Source of the DNA: Gammaproteobacteria bacterium
GTDB taxonomy: Bacteria; Pseudomonadota; Gammaproteobacteria; Chromatiales; Chromatiaceae
Direction: 5' to 3'
Length of the DNA stretch: 64,000 nt
Assembly: GCA_020445255.1 (NCBI GenBank)
Contig: JAGRGY010000046.1
Location: forward strand, 1 to 64,000
Both the position numbers and the translations under genes were made by a program. The notes under the pieces were generated by a model that saw only the letters and a program-made list of their open reading frames with translations, did not search any database and had not been told where the DNA came from. Of the stretch, positions 1 through 8,094 are shown piece after piece. Within the stretch, counting starts at the first letter, position 1. Each line of letters opens with the position of its first letter.

Positions 1-413
1 GCCTGCTCGCCGGAGGCGTGCGGCTTGGTCATGAACTTGACCTCGGCGCAGGCCATGCGGATGTAGTCGTCCGCCATGTCCTGCGTGGTCTCCTGGTTCT
101 CGTCGGTGTTCGGGCGCGACCAGATCACGCCCTCGCGCAGGTTGGCGCGGCTCATCGCGACGTCGGTGAAGCTGAACGCCTCGACCTTGGCGCGGCGCGA
201 GCAGGCCGCGATCATGATGTGCGTGGCACCATCGTTGTCGATCGCGCTGCGGATCGTCTGCACACCGTCCTTGCTGCACAGCATCTCGTGCTGTACGCAC
301 GACGCCATCTTGCCTTCACGGGTGGCGACCATCTCGAGCTGGCTGGCATCCAGGCGCTCGCCGATGCCGCAGCCGGTGCAGATGAAGCCTGCGAATTTCT
401 TGTCGTCTGCCAT
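1..413 (-). CDS. qmoB: QmoB, quinone-interacting oxidoreductase subunit B (partial, 5' end only)
   Basis: Only the first ~137 residues are present; the gene runs off the left edge. The translation begins MADDKKFAGFICTGCGIG, with a cysteine-rich N-terminus and a later CVQHEMLCSKDG stretch, as in QmoB, an HdrA-like flavoprotein with iron-sulfur sites. QmoABC links the quinone pool to dissimilatory APS reductase (AprAB); in sulfur oxidisers electrons are thought to flow from sulfite/APS oxidation to quinone. The ATG lies 3 bp after the qmoA stop, with GGAGG about 8 nt upstream inside the end of qmoA, so the two are co-translated. qmoC would be expected off the left edge. Confidence 0.88.
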   Translation of the reverse strand, partial: MADDKKFAGFICTGCGIGERLDASQLEMVATREGKMASCVQHEMLCSKDGVQTIRSAIDNDGATHIMIAACSRRAKVEAFSFTDVAMSRANLREGVIWSRPNTDENQETTQDMADDYIRMACAEVKFMTKPHASGEQ

Positions 414-416
414 TTC

Positions 417-1697
417 TTACGCCTCCGCTCCGGCCACGCGGTTGACCACCTGGATGGCCTTCAGCGCGGCGCCGGTTGCATGCTGTACTGCGCGGTTCAC
501 GTCCAGTGCGTCGGACGCCGAACCGGCTGCGAACACGCCGCCGTTGGCGGCGTCGGGCTCGATGAAGCCCTCGCGGTTGATCACGATGTCGACCGGGAAG
601 TCGCCCTTCGCGACCGACGGCTCCATGCCCGTGGCCAGGACGACGAGATCGTGGGCGTTCTCGTAGCGGTGGTAGCCCTCGGTATCGACGCCGTAGCAGA
701 CCGGGTTGCCGTCCTTGTCGGCCTTGATGTTGGCGACCTTGGACTTGGTGAACGTCACGTTTTCCATCGCCTGCACGGTGGCGTAGAAGTCCTCGAAGCG
801 GTCGATCGCGCGGATGTCGATGTAGTAGATCGTGACCTTGGCGTCTTCGTAGGCGTCGACCACGTAATGGGTCTGCTTCAGCGATGCCATGCAGCAGATG
901 CGCGAGCAGTGGTACAGGTGGTTGCGGTCACGCGAGCCGGCGCACTGGATGAAGGCCACGTTCTTGGCCTCCTTGCCGTCGCTCGGACGTACGATCCTGC
1001 CGCCGGTCGGACCCTTCGGGTCGGCCATGCGCTCGAATTCGACGTTGGTGATCACATTCTCGTAACGGTCGTAGCCGTACGGCTGGATCTTGGCCGCGTC
1101 GTACGGCTGCCAGCCGGTCGCCCAGATCACCGCGCCGCACGGGAAGTCGATCTCGCGCGCCTGCATGTCGAGGTCGACCGCGTCGTACTTGCACGCGGCC
1201 TTGGCTTTCTGGCCGTCCTCGGTGCCAACGATGCGCGGGTCGATCACGTACTGCATCGGGTGCGCCATCACGTGCGGCAGGTAGGCGCCCTTGCGCTTGG
1301 ACATGCCGTAGTTGTACTCGTCGTCGAACTCGGCCTCGACCGCCCTGGCGCAGTCGCCGCAGCCGGTGCAGTTGTCGTTGACGTGACGTGGGGACAGCTT
1401 GACGGTTGCCGTGTACGCGCCGGCCTCACCCGAGAGGTTCGTCACCTCGGCCATCGTCAGGATGGTCAGGTTGGGGTTCATCTTGGCCCGGCGCTGGTTG
1501 ATCTCCAGCCCGCAGGTCGGATGACACAGCTTGGGGAAGTACTTGTACAGCTGGCTGACGCGCCCGCCCAGATAGGGCCGCTTCTCGACCAGCACGACCT
1601 TCTTGCCCGTCTCGGCGGCCTCGAGCGCGGCTGTCATGCCGCTGATGCCGCCACCGACGACGAGAATGGTCTCGTTGGTGGCTACGACTTCCGTCAT
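417..1697 (-). CDS. qmoA: QmoA, quinone-interacting oxidoreductase subunit A (HdrA-like flavoprotein)
   Basis: This 426-residue protein has an N-terminal FAD-binding motif VVGGGISGMTAALEAAE, a cysteine pair around FPKLCHPTCGLE, and a CTGCGDC cluster near residue 120. It resembles QmoA of APS-reducing and APS-oxidising bacteria in length and motif order. It is a cytoplasmic subunit of the complex that exchanges electrons between AprAB and the membrane quinone pool. I chose the ATG at 1697 because GGAGGAC lies 6-7 nt upstream; the open frame extends further upstream, but those residues look non-coding. qmoB follows after 3 bp. aprBA, often just upstream, is not here: the next gene to the right, cbbQ, is divergent. 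Confidence 0.9.
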   Translation of the reverse strand: MTEVVATNETILVVGGGISGMTAALEAAETGKKVVLVEKRPYLGGRVSQLYKYFPKLCHPTCGLEINQRRAKMNPNLTILTMAEVTNLSGEAGAYTATVKLSPRHVNDNCTGCGDCARAVEAEFDDEYNYGMSKRKGAYLPHVMAHPMQYVIDPRIVGTEDGQKAKAACKYDAVDLDMQAREIDFPCGAVIWATGWQPYDAAKIQPYGYDRYENVITNVEFERMADPKGPTGGRIVRPSDGKEAKNVAFIQCAGSRDRNHLYHCSRICCMASLKQTHYVVDAYEDAKVTIYYIDIRAIDRFEDFYATVQAMENVTFTKSKVANIKADKDGNPVCYGVDTEGYHRYENAHDLVVLATGMEPSVAKGDFPVDIVINREGFIEPDAANGGVFAAGSASDALDVNRAVQHATGAALKAIQVVNRVAGAEA

Positions 1698-2171
1698 GGA
1701 TAGTCCTCCGTCGCAGATTGTGATGAATCTCTCGCCGCGGCCGTTGCCCAACCTGCCGCGGGTGCAGGTCAAAAGACCTTTGAATTCTTCGGCTTACCCG
1801 CAAGCGCGCGGAGGCGCCCGGGGGCTGTATTCAGGGACCGGTAAAGATACGCCTGTTGGGATCGCATCGCTATGCGCCAACAATCGAATTTTCCGATGCG
1901 CTAATAAATAAGGTTCGCTCCGCGAACCGGGCGACGTTGCCCCCTCGACATGGATCGAGGTGGGCCGCCGGGATTCGTCGGGCAGCGGCTCCACCGGCAG
2001 TGCCCGGGTGCCGGAACGACGCACCGGCCTGGCAACCGTCGGTCGGCCTGCGGCGCCGGGTCCCTGACCCCCTGGCCCCCCGACCCTCGCAATCCCGTGG
2101 TTGCCCCGCGGCGGCGCGGTGATTAGTCTCGTCGCCCTGTCCGGTCGTCCGCTCGCACCAGGGGCAAGCCA
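1698..2171. other. Intergenic region between divergent qmoA and cbbQ
   Basis: This 474-bp stretch separates the divergent qmo and cbbQ starts and must hold promoters for both. It contains an AT-rich patch at about 1880-1911 and a perfect 7-bp hairpin at 1912-1928. A short open frame on each strand (about 1870-2172 minus, 1856-2122 plus) gives arginine/glycine-rich, low-plausibility proteins, and I do not call either. Confidence 0.5.
1912..1928 (-). terminator. Hairpin with AT-rich flank in the qmoA leader region
   Basis: GGTTCGC (1912-1918) and GCGAACC (1922-1928) are perfect inverted arms around a 3-nt loop. Read on the minus strand, the stem is followed by TTATTTATTAG. That resembles a weak intrinsic terminator or attenuator about 215 bp upstream of qmoA. 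No minus-strand gene ends just before it, so an operator or leader element is equally possible. Confidence 0.3.
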
Positions 2172-2987
2172 TTGAACGATGCCAAGATACTGAAACCCGA
2201 AGAGAATTTCATCACCGATCAGCCGTACTACGAGCCGGTCGGCGACGAGATCGACGTGTTCGAGGCGGCGTACCGCAACGACCTGCCGGTGCTGCTGAAG
2301 GGACCGACCGGGTGTGGCAAGACCCGCTTCATGGAGCACATGGCGTGGCGTCTGCGGCGGCCGCTGATCACCGTGTCGTGCCACGACGACCTGACCGCGT
2401 CCGACCTGGTCGGACGGTTCCTGGTCAAGGCCGGCGAGACGACCTGGGTCGACGGCCCGCTGGCCCGCGCGGTCAGGGCCGGGGCGATCTGCTACCTCGA
2501 CGAGGTGGTCGAGGCGCGCAAGGACACCACGGTCGTGATCCATCCGCTGGCCGACGACCGGCGCGTATTGCCGATGGAGAAGATCGGCGAGCTGGTCGAG
2601 GCCGCACCGGGCTTCTGCCTGGCGATGTCGTACAACCCGGGCTACCAGTCGGTGCTCAAGGACCTGAAGCAGTCGACCCGACAGCGCTTCGTCGCGCTCG
2701 AGTTCGACTACCCGTCGGCGGCGCTCGAGCAGACCATCGTCGAACGCGAGTCGGGCATCGACCCCGAGCTGGCCGGGCGCCTGGTGCGGTTTGCCCACAT
2801 GACCCGCAACCTGAAGGGGCAGGGGCTGGACGAGGGTGCGTCGACCCGGCTGCTGGTGCACGCGGCCAAGCTGATCCATGCGGGCGTCGACCCGGTGGTC
2901 GCGTGCCGGGCCTCGGTGGCGCAGGCCCTGACCGACGACCGCGACATGCTGGTCGCGATCAACGAGCTGTCGGCGTCGCTGTTCTGA
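2172..2987 (+). CDS. cbbQ: CbbQ, MoxR-family AAA+ RuBisCO activase subunit
   Basis: This 271-residue protein is a MoxR-class AAA+ ATPase with Walker A GPTGCGKT at residues 44-51 and Walker B YLDEV (D110, E111). The segments SYNPGYQS and [16 protein letters not shown] are highly typical of CbbQ. CbbQ forms a ring that, with the VWA adaptor CbbO, removes inhibitory sugar phosphates from RuBisCO at the cost of ATP. NorQ and GvpN are relatives, but the motif wording fits CbbQ best. The start is TTG at 2172, with AGGGGC upstream and no better ATG in frame. Unusually, cbbO does not follow: it is about 7.5 kb downstream on the same strand, and no RuBisCO genes are in the window. Confidence 0.9.
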   Translation: MNDAKILKPEENFITDQPYYEPVGDEIDVFEAAYRNDLPVLLKGPTGCGKTRFMEHMAWRLRRPLITVSCHDDLTASDLVGRFLVKAGETTWVDGPLARAVRAGAICYLDEVVEARKDTTVVIHPLADDRRVLPMEKIGELVEAAPGFCLAMSYNPGYQSVLKDLKQSTRQRFVALEFDYPSAALEQTIVERESGIDPELAGRLVRFAHMTRNLKGQGLDEGASTRLLVHAAKLIHAGVDPVVACRASVAQALTDDRDMLVAINELSASLF

Positions 2988-3140
2988 GCGCGCCAACGGC
3001 GCCCGTCGCGGCGGCGGGTGGCGTGCAGAATGCGCGTCCCATCGCGCTGCCGAGAGGGGCACGCCGGGCCACGTAGGCACGCGACGCCGCCGCCACCGGA
3101 ATGCCCTTAAGTCACGTGTACCCGGGCCGATACGGGACAC

Positions 3141-3629
3141 ATGACCCACACCCGCCCGCGCCACGTCCTGTCTGCCCCGCGCGCACACGCCGGTTTCACG
3201 TTGATCGAGATCATGATCGCGGTCGTGATCCTCGGCATCCTGGTGTCGATTTCGCTGCCGTTCTACGAGGGTTACATCACCGAGGCGCGCATCGACACCG
3301 CGATCAAGGACATCCGCCAGATGGAGGTGATCCTGAACGACCGTTTCACCGACAACGATCCGCCGGCGACCTTGGCCGCCGCCGGCATCAGCCTGACCGA
3401 CCCGTGGGGCAACCCGTACCGGTACCTGTGGCTGCGCAACAATCCCGCCCCCGGCCTGAACGGCGCCCGCCGGCGCGACAAGTCGATGAACCCGGTCAAC
3501 ACCGACTACGACCTGTACAGCATGGGTGCCGACGGCCTGACCGCCGCCCAGTTCACCGCCGGCAAGGCGCGCGACGATGTCGTACGCGCCAACGACGGTG
3601 ACTTCGTCGGTCTCGCCGAGGACCACTGA
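3141..3629 (+). CDS. Type II secretion GspG-like major pseudopilin (copy 1)
   Basis: This 162-residue protein has a class III prepilin signal: an 18-residue basic leader ending in glycine, then FTLIEIMIAVVILGIL, with Glu5 of the mature protein present. After the N-terminal helix come DPWGNPYRY and YDLYSMGADG, the GspG-type loop that binds calcium. Prepilin peptidase should cleave after G18. It would assemble into a short pilus or pseudopilus in the inner membrane and periplasm. No other secretion or pilus genes are nearby. Its stop lies 9 bp before the next gene, a GGDEF/EAL protein, so the two look like one operon. A paralogue lies at 6535-7062 with the same helix continuation (EARI.TAIKDIRQ.E). 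Confidence 0.85.
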   Translation: MTHTRPRHVLSAPRAHAGFTLIEIMIAVVILGILVSISLPFYEGYITEARIDTAIKDIRQMEVILNDRFTDNDPPATLAAAGISLTDPWGNPYRYLWLRNNPAPGLNGARRRDKSMNPVNTDYDLYSMGADGLTAAQFTAGKARDDVVRANDGDFVGLAEDH

Positions 3630-3638
3630 GCGCGCGGC

Positions 3639-6419
3639 ATGCGGTGGTTTCGCCTGCCACGATTCAGCGTCGCCCAACGCATCCACCTGTCGTTCGTGCT
3701 GGCCGCGGCGCTGCCGCTGCTGCTGCTCGCATCCGGCGCCTATTACCTTGTCTCGACGCGCCTCGAACAGGTCGCGCTCGATAATGCGCGCGAACTGGCC
3801 AAGTCGCTCGGCATGGACGTGTTCGAACGGCTGCAGTTCGTCACCGATCAGATGACGCTGATCGTCGCGCGCGGCGCGGTCGACGACGCCGTGCGTACCG
3901 GCCTCGAGGGTTTCGATCTGGGCGAACGCGTGCGGGCCTTCTTTCAGGTCCACGCCAATGGCGTGGTGAATGGCGCCGTCCCCTTTTCCGGTGACGAGCA
4001 GGTGGTGCTGACGCGGGTGCTGGGCGACGCCGCAGCCGACAAGCCGTTGTTGTTCGCGACCGGCCCGAGTGCGCGCCGACGCCTGTTCATGCTCGTGCAC
4101 GATGCGGACGGTTACCTGGGCGCCGAGCTCAGCCTGCGTCACCTGTGGGACACGGCCGGCGTGGCCGCACGTCCGGAGCGGGTGTGCGTCCTCGACGTGG
4201 AGAGACAGCCGATCTTCTGCAACCACGCCGATCATGCCGCCTGGCTGGCCGCCAGCGACAGCCTGATCGCGCGCCGCGACGAGCCGCGTCCGGTCGACCA
4301 CGCCAGCGGCGAGGTGATGTTGACGGCGGCCTGGTCGCTGTTCCTCAAGCCCTACTACCAGTTCGAGCGCTGGACCGTATTGGTCGGAATACCCAGGTCG
4401 CTCGCGTTCGCGGCGATCGCCTCGTTCGGAAGGGTGTTCGCCGGCGGTGCCGTGGTTGCGCTGCTGTTCGCGTTCCTGTTCGGCCGGCGCCTGATCCGCA
4501 GCAACCTCGAGCCGCTCGACAGCCTGGGCGCGGCGACGCGCCGGCTCGCCGCGGGCGAGTTCGACTACCGCGTGCAGCTGCACACCGGTGACGAGTTCGA
4601 ACAGCTCGGCCAGGCATTCGACGGCATGGCCGAACGCATCGGCACGCAGTTCCGCCAGCTCGACGCGCTCGGTCGCCTCGATCGTGCACTGCAGGCCGCC
4701 CGTTCGATCGATGAGGCGATCGGCATCGCGGCGCGCGTACTCGACGAGATGCTCGGCGAGACGCGTTGTGCGCTGGTCTGCCATGAGCGCTGGCAGACGC
4801 CGGGGGAGGTCTGGTGCGTCGGTTTCAGCAGTGATCGGGTCGAGACGTGCAGCGCGCCGGAGGCACGCGTCCCGGTACTCGACCTCGCGGCATCGGTCGG
4901 CATCGCGCCGCGCGACCCGGCCGGTCGCGCCGACCCGGACGCGACGCCGGTGCGTCATCCGGTGATCGAGACAGAGGTCGTCGCGGCGCTGATCGTCGTG
5001 CGCGACGCCAACCACGACCGTGAGATCGTCAGCCGGGTCGCCGACGTGCTCGGTATCGCGCTGAGCAACCTGGCCATGGAGCGCCGCCTGTTCCACCAGG
5101 CCAACCACGACTGGCTCAGCGGGCTGCCGAACCGTACCAGCCTGCGCGACCGGTTCATCACCTGGAGCGGCTACTCTCAGGGCTCGCGCGCGATAGGCAT
5201 GCTGCTGATCGGGCTCGACCGCTTCAAGCAGGTCAATGATTCGATGGGGCACGGCATGGGCGACAAGCTGCTGAAGGCGGTCGGCTGGCGCCTGCGCGCC
5301 ATCTTGCCGTCGGGCGCGATACTGGGTCGCTTCTCCGGCGACCAGTTCCTGCTGATGATGGTCGACGAGAGCCAGCGCAACCTGGTGCTCCAGCTCGAGC
5401 AGCTGTCGCTGCGCATTGCCGCCGAACTCGACCGTGCATTCGGCCTGGGTGCGCGCGAACTCCGGCTGAGTGCCAGCATGGGCGGTGCCGTGTATCCGCG
5501 CGATGCGGCCAACTTCGAGGGCATGCTGCAGTGCCTGGACGCCGCCGGCTATGCCGCCAAGGCGTCGCGCCGCGGCGGCATGCTGTTCTTTTCGCCCGGC
5601 ATGCGCGAACGTCTGGTCGGTCGCATGGATGTCGAACAGGCGCTCAAGGGGGCGGTCGCCAACCATGAGCTCGTGCTGCACTACCAGCCGGTGATCGATG
5701 CCACCACCGGTCGCGTGGCCAGCGCCGAGGCCCTGATGCGCTGGGAACGCCCGGGCGTGGGCCTGGTGATGCCGGGCGCGTTCATCGAGGTCGCCGAGGA
5801 CAGCGGCCTGATCGCCGAACTGGGTCGCTGGGCGCTGGGTGAGGTCTGCCGACAGATGGTGGCGTGGACCGAAGAGGGCCTGGTGCTGGACACGCTGAAC
5901 GTCAACGTGTCGAGCGTCCAGCTCGCCGAGGACGATTTCGAGGACAGCGTGGCGGAGGCATTGGCGCAGAGTGGTCTGGATCCGCACCGGCTCACGCTGG
6001 AGGTGACGGAGACGGCGCTGATCGGCCGGTTCGAGCAGGGCGTCGAGCGCCTGCGACGCCTGCGCGAGCTTGGCGTGCGTATCATGATCGACGACTTCGG
6101 CACCGGTTACGCCTCGCTCAAATACCTGAAGATGCTGCCGATCGACGGCCTCAAGATCGACCGCCTGTTCGTCAAGGACCTGCCCGACAGCCCCGCCGAC
6201 GAGGCGATCGTGACGGCGGTCGTCAGTCTTGCCCGGGCGTCGCAGTTCAAGCTCGTGGCCGAGGGCATCGAGACCCGCGCGCAGGCCGAGCTGCTGCGTG
6301 ACAGCGGCGTGCCCTACCTGCAGGGGTTCCTGTTCGCCAAAGGGCTGGCGGTGGCAGACTTCACCGAATTCGTGCGGTCCACGGGCCAGGGCTATCGCCC
6401 TGCGGTGGGAAGTGCATGA
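3639..6419 (+). CDS. Membrane sensor protein with HAMP, GAF-like, degenerate GGDEF and EAL domains
   Basis: This 926-residue inner-membrane protein has a transmembrane segment at about 14-38, a periplasmic sensor region to about 248, a second membrane segment at about 249-282, a HAMP domain, and a GAF-like region at about 335-480. The GGDEF domain reads SGDQF at residues 566-570 and is probably not a functional cyclase. The EAL domain has its key motifs: EAL at 697-699, NVNVSS, LEVTET, DDFGTGY and LKIDR. It is therefore probably a c-di-GMP phosphodiesterase responding to a periplasmic signal. It starts 9 bp after the upstream pseudopilin gene, suggesting that c-di-GMP turnover is tied to that pilin. 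Confidence 0.88.
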   Translation: MRWFRLPRFSVAQRIHLSFVLAAALPLLLLASGAYYLVSTRLEQVALDNARELAKSLGMDVFERLQFVTDQMTLIVARGAVDDAVRTGLEGFDLGERVRAFFQVHANGVVNGAVPFSGDEQVVLTRVLGDAAADKPLLFATGPSARRRLFMLVHDADGYLGAELSLRHLWDTAGVAARPERVCVLDVERQPIFCNHADHAAWLAASDSLIARRDEPRPVDHASGEVMLTAAWSLFLKPYYQFERWTVLVGIPRSLAFAAIASFGRVFAGGAVVALLFAFLFGRRLIRSNLEPLDSLGAATRRLAAGEFDYRVQLHTGDEFEQLGQAFDGMAERIGTQFRQLDALGRLDRALQAARSIDEAIGIAARVLDEMLGETRCALVCHERWQTPGEVWCVGFSSDRVETCSAPEARVPVLDLAASVGIAPRDPAGRADPDATPVRHPVIETEVVAALIVVRDANHDREIVSRVADVLGIALSNLAMERRLFHQANHDWLSGLPNRTSLRDRFITWSGYSQGSRAIGMLLIGLDRFKQVNDSMGHGMGDKLLKAVGWRLRAILPSGAILGRFSGDQFLLMMVDESQRNLVLQLEQLSLRIAAELDRAFGLGARELRLSASMGGAVYPRDAANFEGMLQCLDAAGYAAKASRRGGMLFFSPGMRERLVGRMDVEQALKGAVANHELVLHYQPVIDATTGRVASAEALMRWERPGVGLVMPGAFIEVAEDSGLIAELGRWALGEVCRQMVAWTEEGLVLDTLNVNVSSVQLAEDDFEDSVAEALAQSGLDPHRLTLEVTETALIGRFEQGVERLRRLRELGVRIMIDDFGTGYASLKYLKMLPIDGLKIDRLFVKDLPDSPADEAIVTAVVSLARASQFKLVAEGIETRAQAELLRDSGVPYLQGFLFAKGLAVADFTEFVRSTGQGYRPAVGSA

Positions 6420-6534
6420 CCGAACGGCGGAGGGCGCGACGTGTTTCACACATGCCGCGTACCGCGCACATGGTCGAGATCGCCGGCAGCGGTTATCTTC
6501 AGAGTCTGGGAATCAAGGAAATCGGAATCGGGTG

Positions 6535-7062
6535 ATGCGCCAGGCACGAGGATTTACCCTGATCGAGATCATGCTCGCGGTCGCGATCCTCGGCATCATC
6601 GCGGGCATCGCGGTCCAGTTTTACAAGAATCACATCGGCGAGGCGCGCATCGGTACCGCAATCAAGGATATCCGTCAGGCCGAGGTGGTGCTCAACGACC
6701 TGGCGATGGACAACAACCTTGGCAGCCTCGACGGCAACTCCGGTGCGATGCTCGGCCTGTATCTCGATTCCGGCAGCGTGGTTCTGCAGGATCCGACCAC
6801 CGCGGACACCGCGACGGTGAAGCGTTGGCTGGACCCCTGGGGTGGCGTGTACCGCTACCAGCGCGATACCGGCACCAACGGCGGCGTGCGTACCGACAGC
6901 GGGGGTACGGTGACGAATGTCGCCGGCGCGTCCGGATCGCTGGCACCCCAGTCCTACGACCTGTTCTCGCTCGGCCCCGACGGGGTGCAGAGCGGGGACG
7001 ACGTCGTGCGTGGCTGCAACGGATCGTTCGCCGGTCTCCACGAGGATCTGTCCGGCTGCTGA
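6535..7062 (+). CDS. GspG-like pseudopilin (copy 2)
   Basis: This 175-residue protein starts MRQARG followed by FTLIEIMLAVAILGII, with a prepilin peptidase site after G6 and Glu5 present. Downstream are WLDPWGGVYRYQ and SYDLFSLGPDG, the same GspG-type loop as in the pseudopilin at 3141-3629. The helix continuation EARIGTAIKDIRQAEVVLND closely matches copy 1, so the two are paralogues. I chose the ATG at 6535 (a GTG at 6532 is possible), with AAGGAA about 13 nt upstream; the frame is open further back into the preceding gene. It sits 115 bp after a GGDEF/EAL gene. No GspE/F/D genes accompany it. Confidence 0.85.
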   Translation: MRQARGFTLIEIMLAVAILGIIAGIAVQFYKNHIGEARIGTAIKDIRQAEVVLNDLAMDNNLGSLDGNSGAMLGLYLDSGSVVLQDPTTADTATVKRWLDPWGGVYRYQRDTGTNGGVRTDSGGTVTNVAGASGSLAPQSYDLFSLGPDGVQSGDDVVRGCNGSFAGLHEDLSGC

Positions 7063-7196
7063 GGTCGGCCGGCGTCGCTGAATCCCACACGCCATTGCCC
7101 CAGCATCGCCGGCGGCGCACCGCCCTGGTTCGTACGCGCCAAAATCCTGCGCGCCGCCAATTGCTTCCCATCCCTGGGAATTAAGCTATCTTCTAA

Positions 7197-7221
7197 AAAC
7201 TTACAATAAATTTATAAGTTT
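7197..7221. promoter_or_regulatory. AT-rich inverted repeat just upstream of the hydrolase gene
   Basis: AAACTTA (7197-7203) and TAAGTTT (7215-7221) are perfect 7-bp inverted arms with an 11-bp AT-rich spacer. They end 12 bp before the GTG start at 7234. This is the most AT-rich spot in a GC-rich neighbourhood. It could be a promoter/operator for the hydrolase and GGDEF/EAL pair or a terminator for the upstream pseudopilin gene. Confidence 0.35.
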
Positions 7222-7233
7222 CCAGGGTAGAAG

Positions 7234-8094
7234 GTGGTTGTAACTCGGCGTTTTTTGATAGCGCTGCTCTTTGTTTCCGTCAGTGCCCATGCGGGCAGTG
7301 CCCGCATGACGCTGGCCGTCGCGCCGGATCTCGACGCCGATGCCGACTACTGGCCCGGCGAGGTCGGCCGCCCTGCCGTGCTGATCCTGCACGGCTTCCT
7401 GCAGACACGCGACTTTCCGACCGTCCGCCGGCTGGCCGAGGCGCTCGCCGACACCGGTTACAGTGTGCTCTTGCCCACGCTGACGCTGGGTCTGGACCAC
7501 CGCCATCAGAGCCTCCCCTGCGAAGCGCTGCACACGCACTCGATGGACAGGGATGTCGCCGAACTGCGCGCCTGGGTCGGGTGGCTGGCGGCGCGCAGCG
7601 GCCGGCGTCCGGTCGTGATCGGTCACAGCACCGGCGCGATCCAGGTCAGTGCATTGCTCGACGGCGACGCCGCGTTCGACGTCGAACGTGCGGTGTTGAT
7701 CAGCCTTACGTTTTTCGGCGCGGAGCTGGGCCCCGACCGCGTCGCGGCGCTGACCGCGCGTGCGCGCGCCGACATGACCATCGATGCGGACGCCTTCCAC
7801 GACTACGCACTCTCCTATTGCACGCGCTACGTCACCAGCCCGACGCGCCTGCTGTCGTACCTTCGCTGGGACCGCGACGAGCTGCGGCGCGCGCTGGGCC
7901 ACAGCCGGGTGCCGGTTACCGTGATCTACGGCAGTCGTGACCGCGATGTCGATCGCGGCTGGCTCGAACAGCTGCGCAACGACGGCGTCACCCTGCTCCC
8001 GGTGACCGGCGCGAACCATTTCTTCGATCTTGCCAACGAGTTCGACCTGCTGGATGCGGTCGTCAGTGCCGTCGACAGGGGGGGCCATGGCTAG
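7234..8094 (+). CDS. Exported alpha/beta hydrolase
   Basis: This 286-residue protein begins with a signal peptide (basic VTRR, then a hydrophobic stretch ending VSAHA). An alpha/beta hydrolase fold follows: oxyanion motif LILHGFLQ, nucleophile elbow GHSTG (Ser132), a likely acid in YGSRDRD (Asp236) and catalytic His262 in GANHFFD. It should act outside the cytoplasm on an ester or amide; the substrate is unknown. The GTG start has AGGG about 8 nt upstream. Its last codons overlap the next gene by 8 bp, so it is co-translated with a CHASE4-like GGDEF/EAL protein, suggesting a link between the hydrolase and that sensor. Confidence 0.75.
   Translation: MVVTRRFLIALLFVSVSAHAGSARMTLAVAPDLDADADYWPGEVGRPAVLILHGFLQTRDFPTVRRLAEALADTGYSVLLPTLTLGLDHRHQSLPCEALHTHSMDRDVAELRAWVGWLAARSGRRPVVIGHSTGAIQVSALLDGDAAFDVERAVLISLTFFGAELGPDRVAALTARARADMTIDADAFHDYALSYCTRYVTSPTRLLSYLRWDRDELRRALGHSRVPVTVIYGSRDRDVDRGWLEQLRNDGVTLLPVTGANHFFDLANEFDLLDAVVSAVDRGGHG

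Noticed and set aside
1870..2172. A 100-residue minus-strand frame in the qmoA-cbbQ gap
   Set aside because: Arg/Gly/Thr-rich composition, no ribosome binding site of note and no family; the region is better explained as promoters.
1794..6449. A 1,551-residue minus-strand open frame across cbbQ, pseudopilin and GGDEF/EAL genes
   Set aside because: It is antisense to genes with clear domains and its sequence is Arg/Gly/His-rich with no family motif, as expected from high-GC antisense frames.
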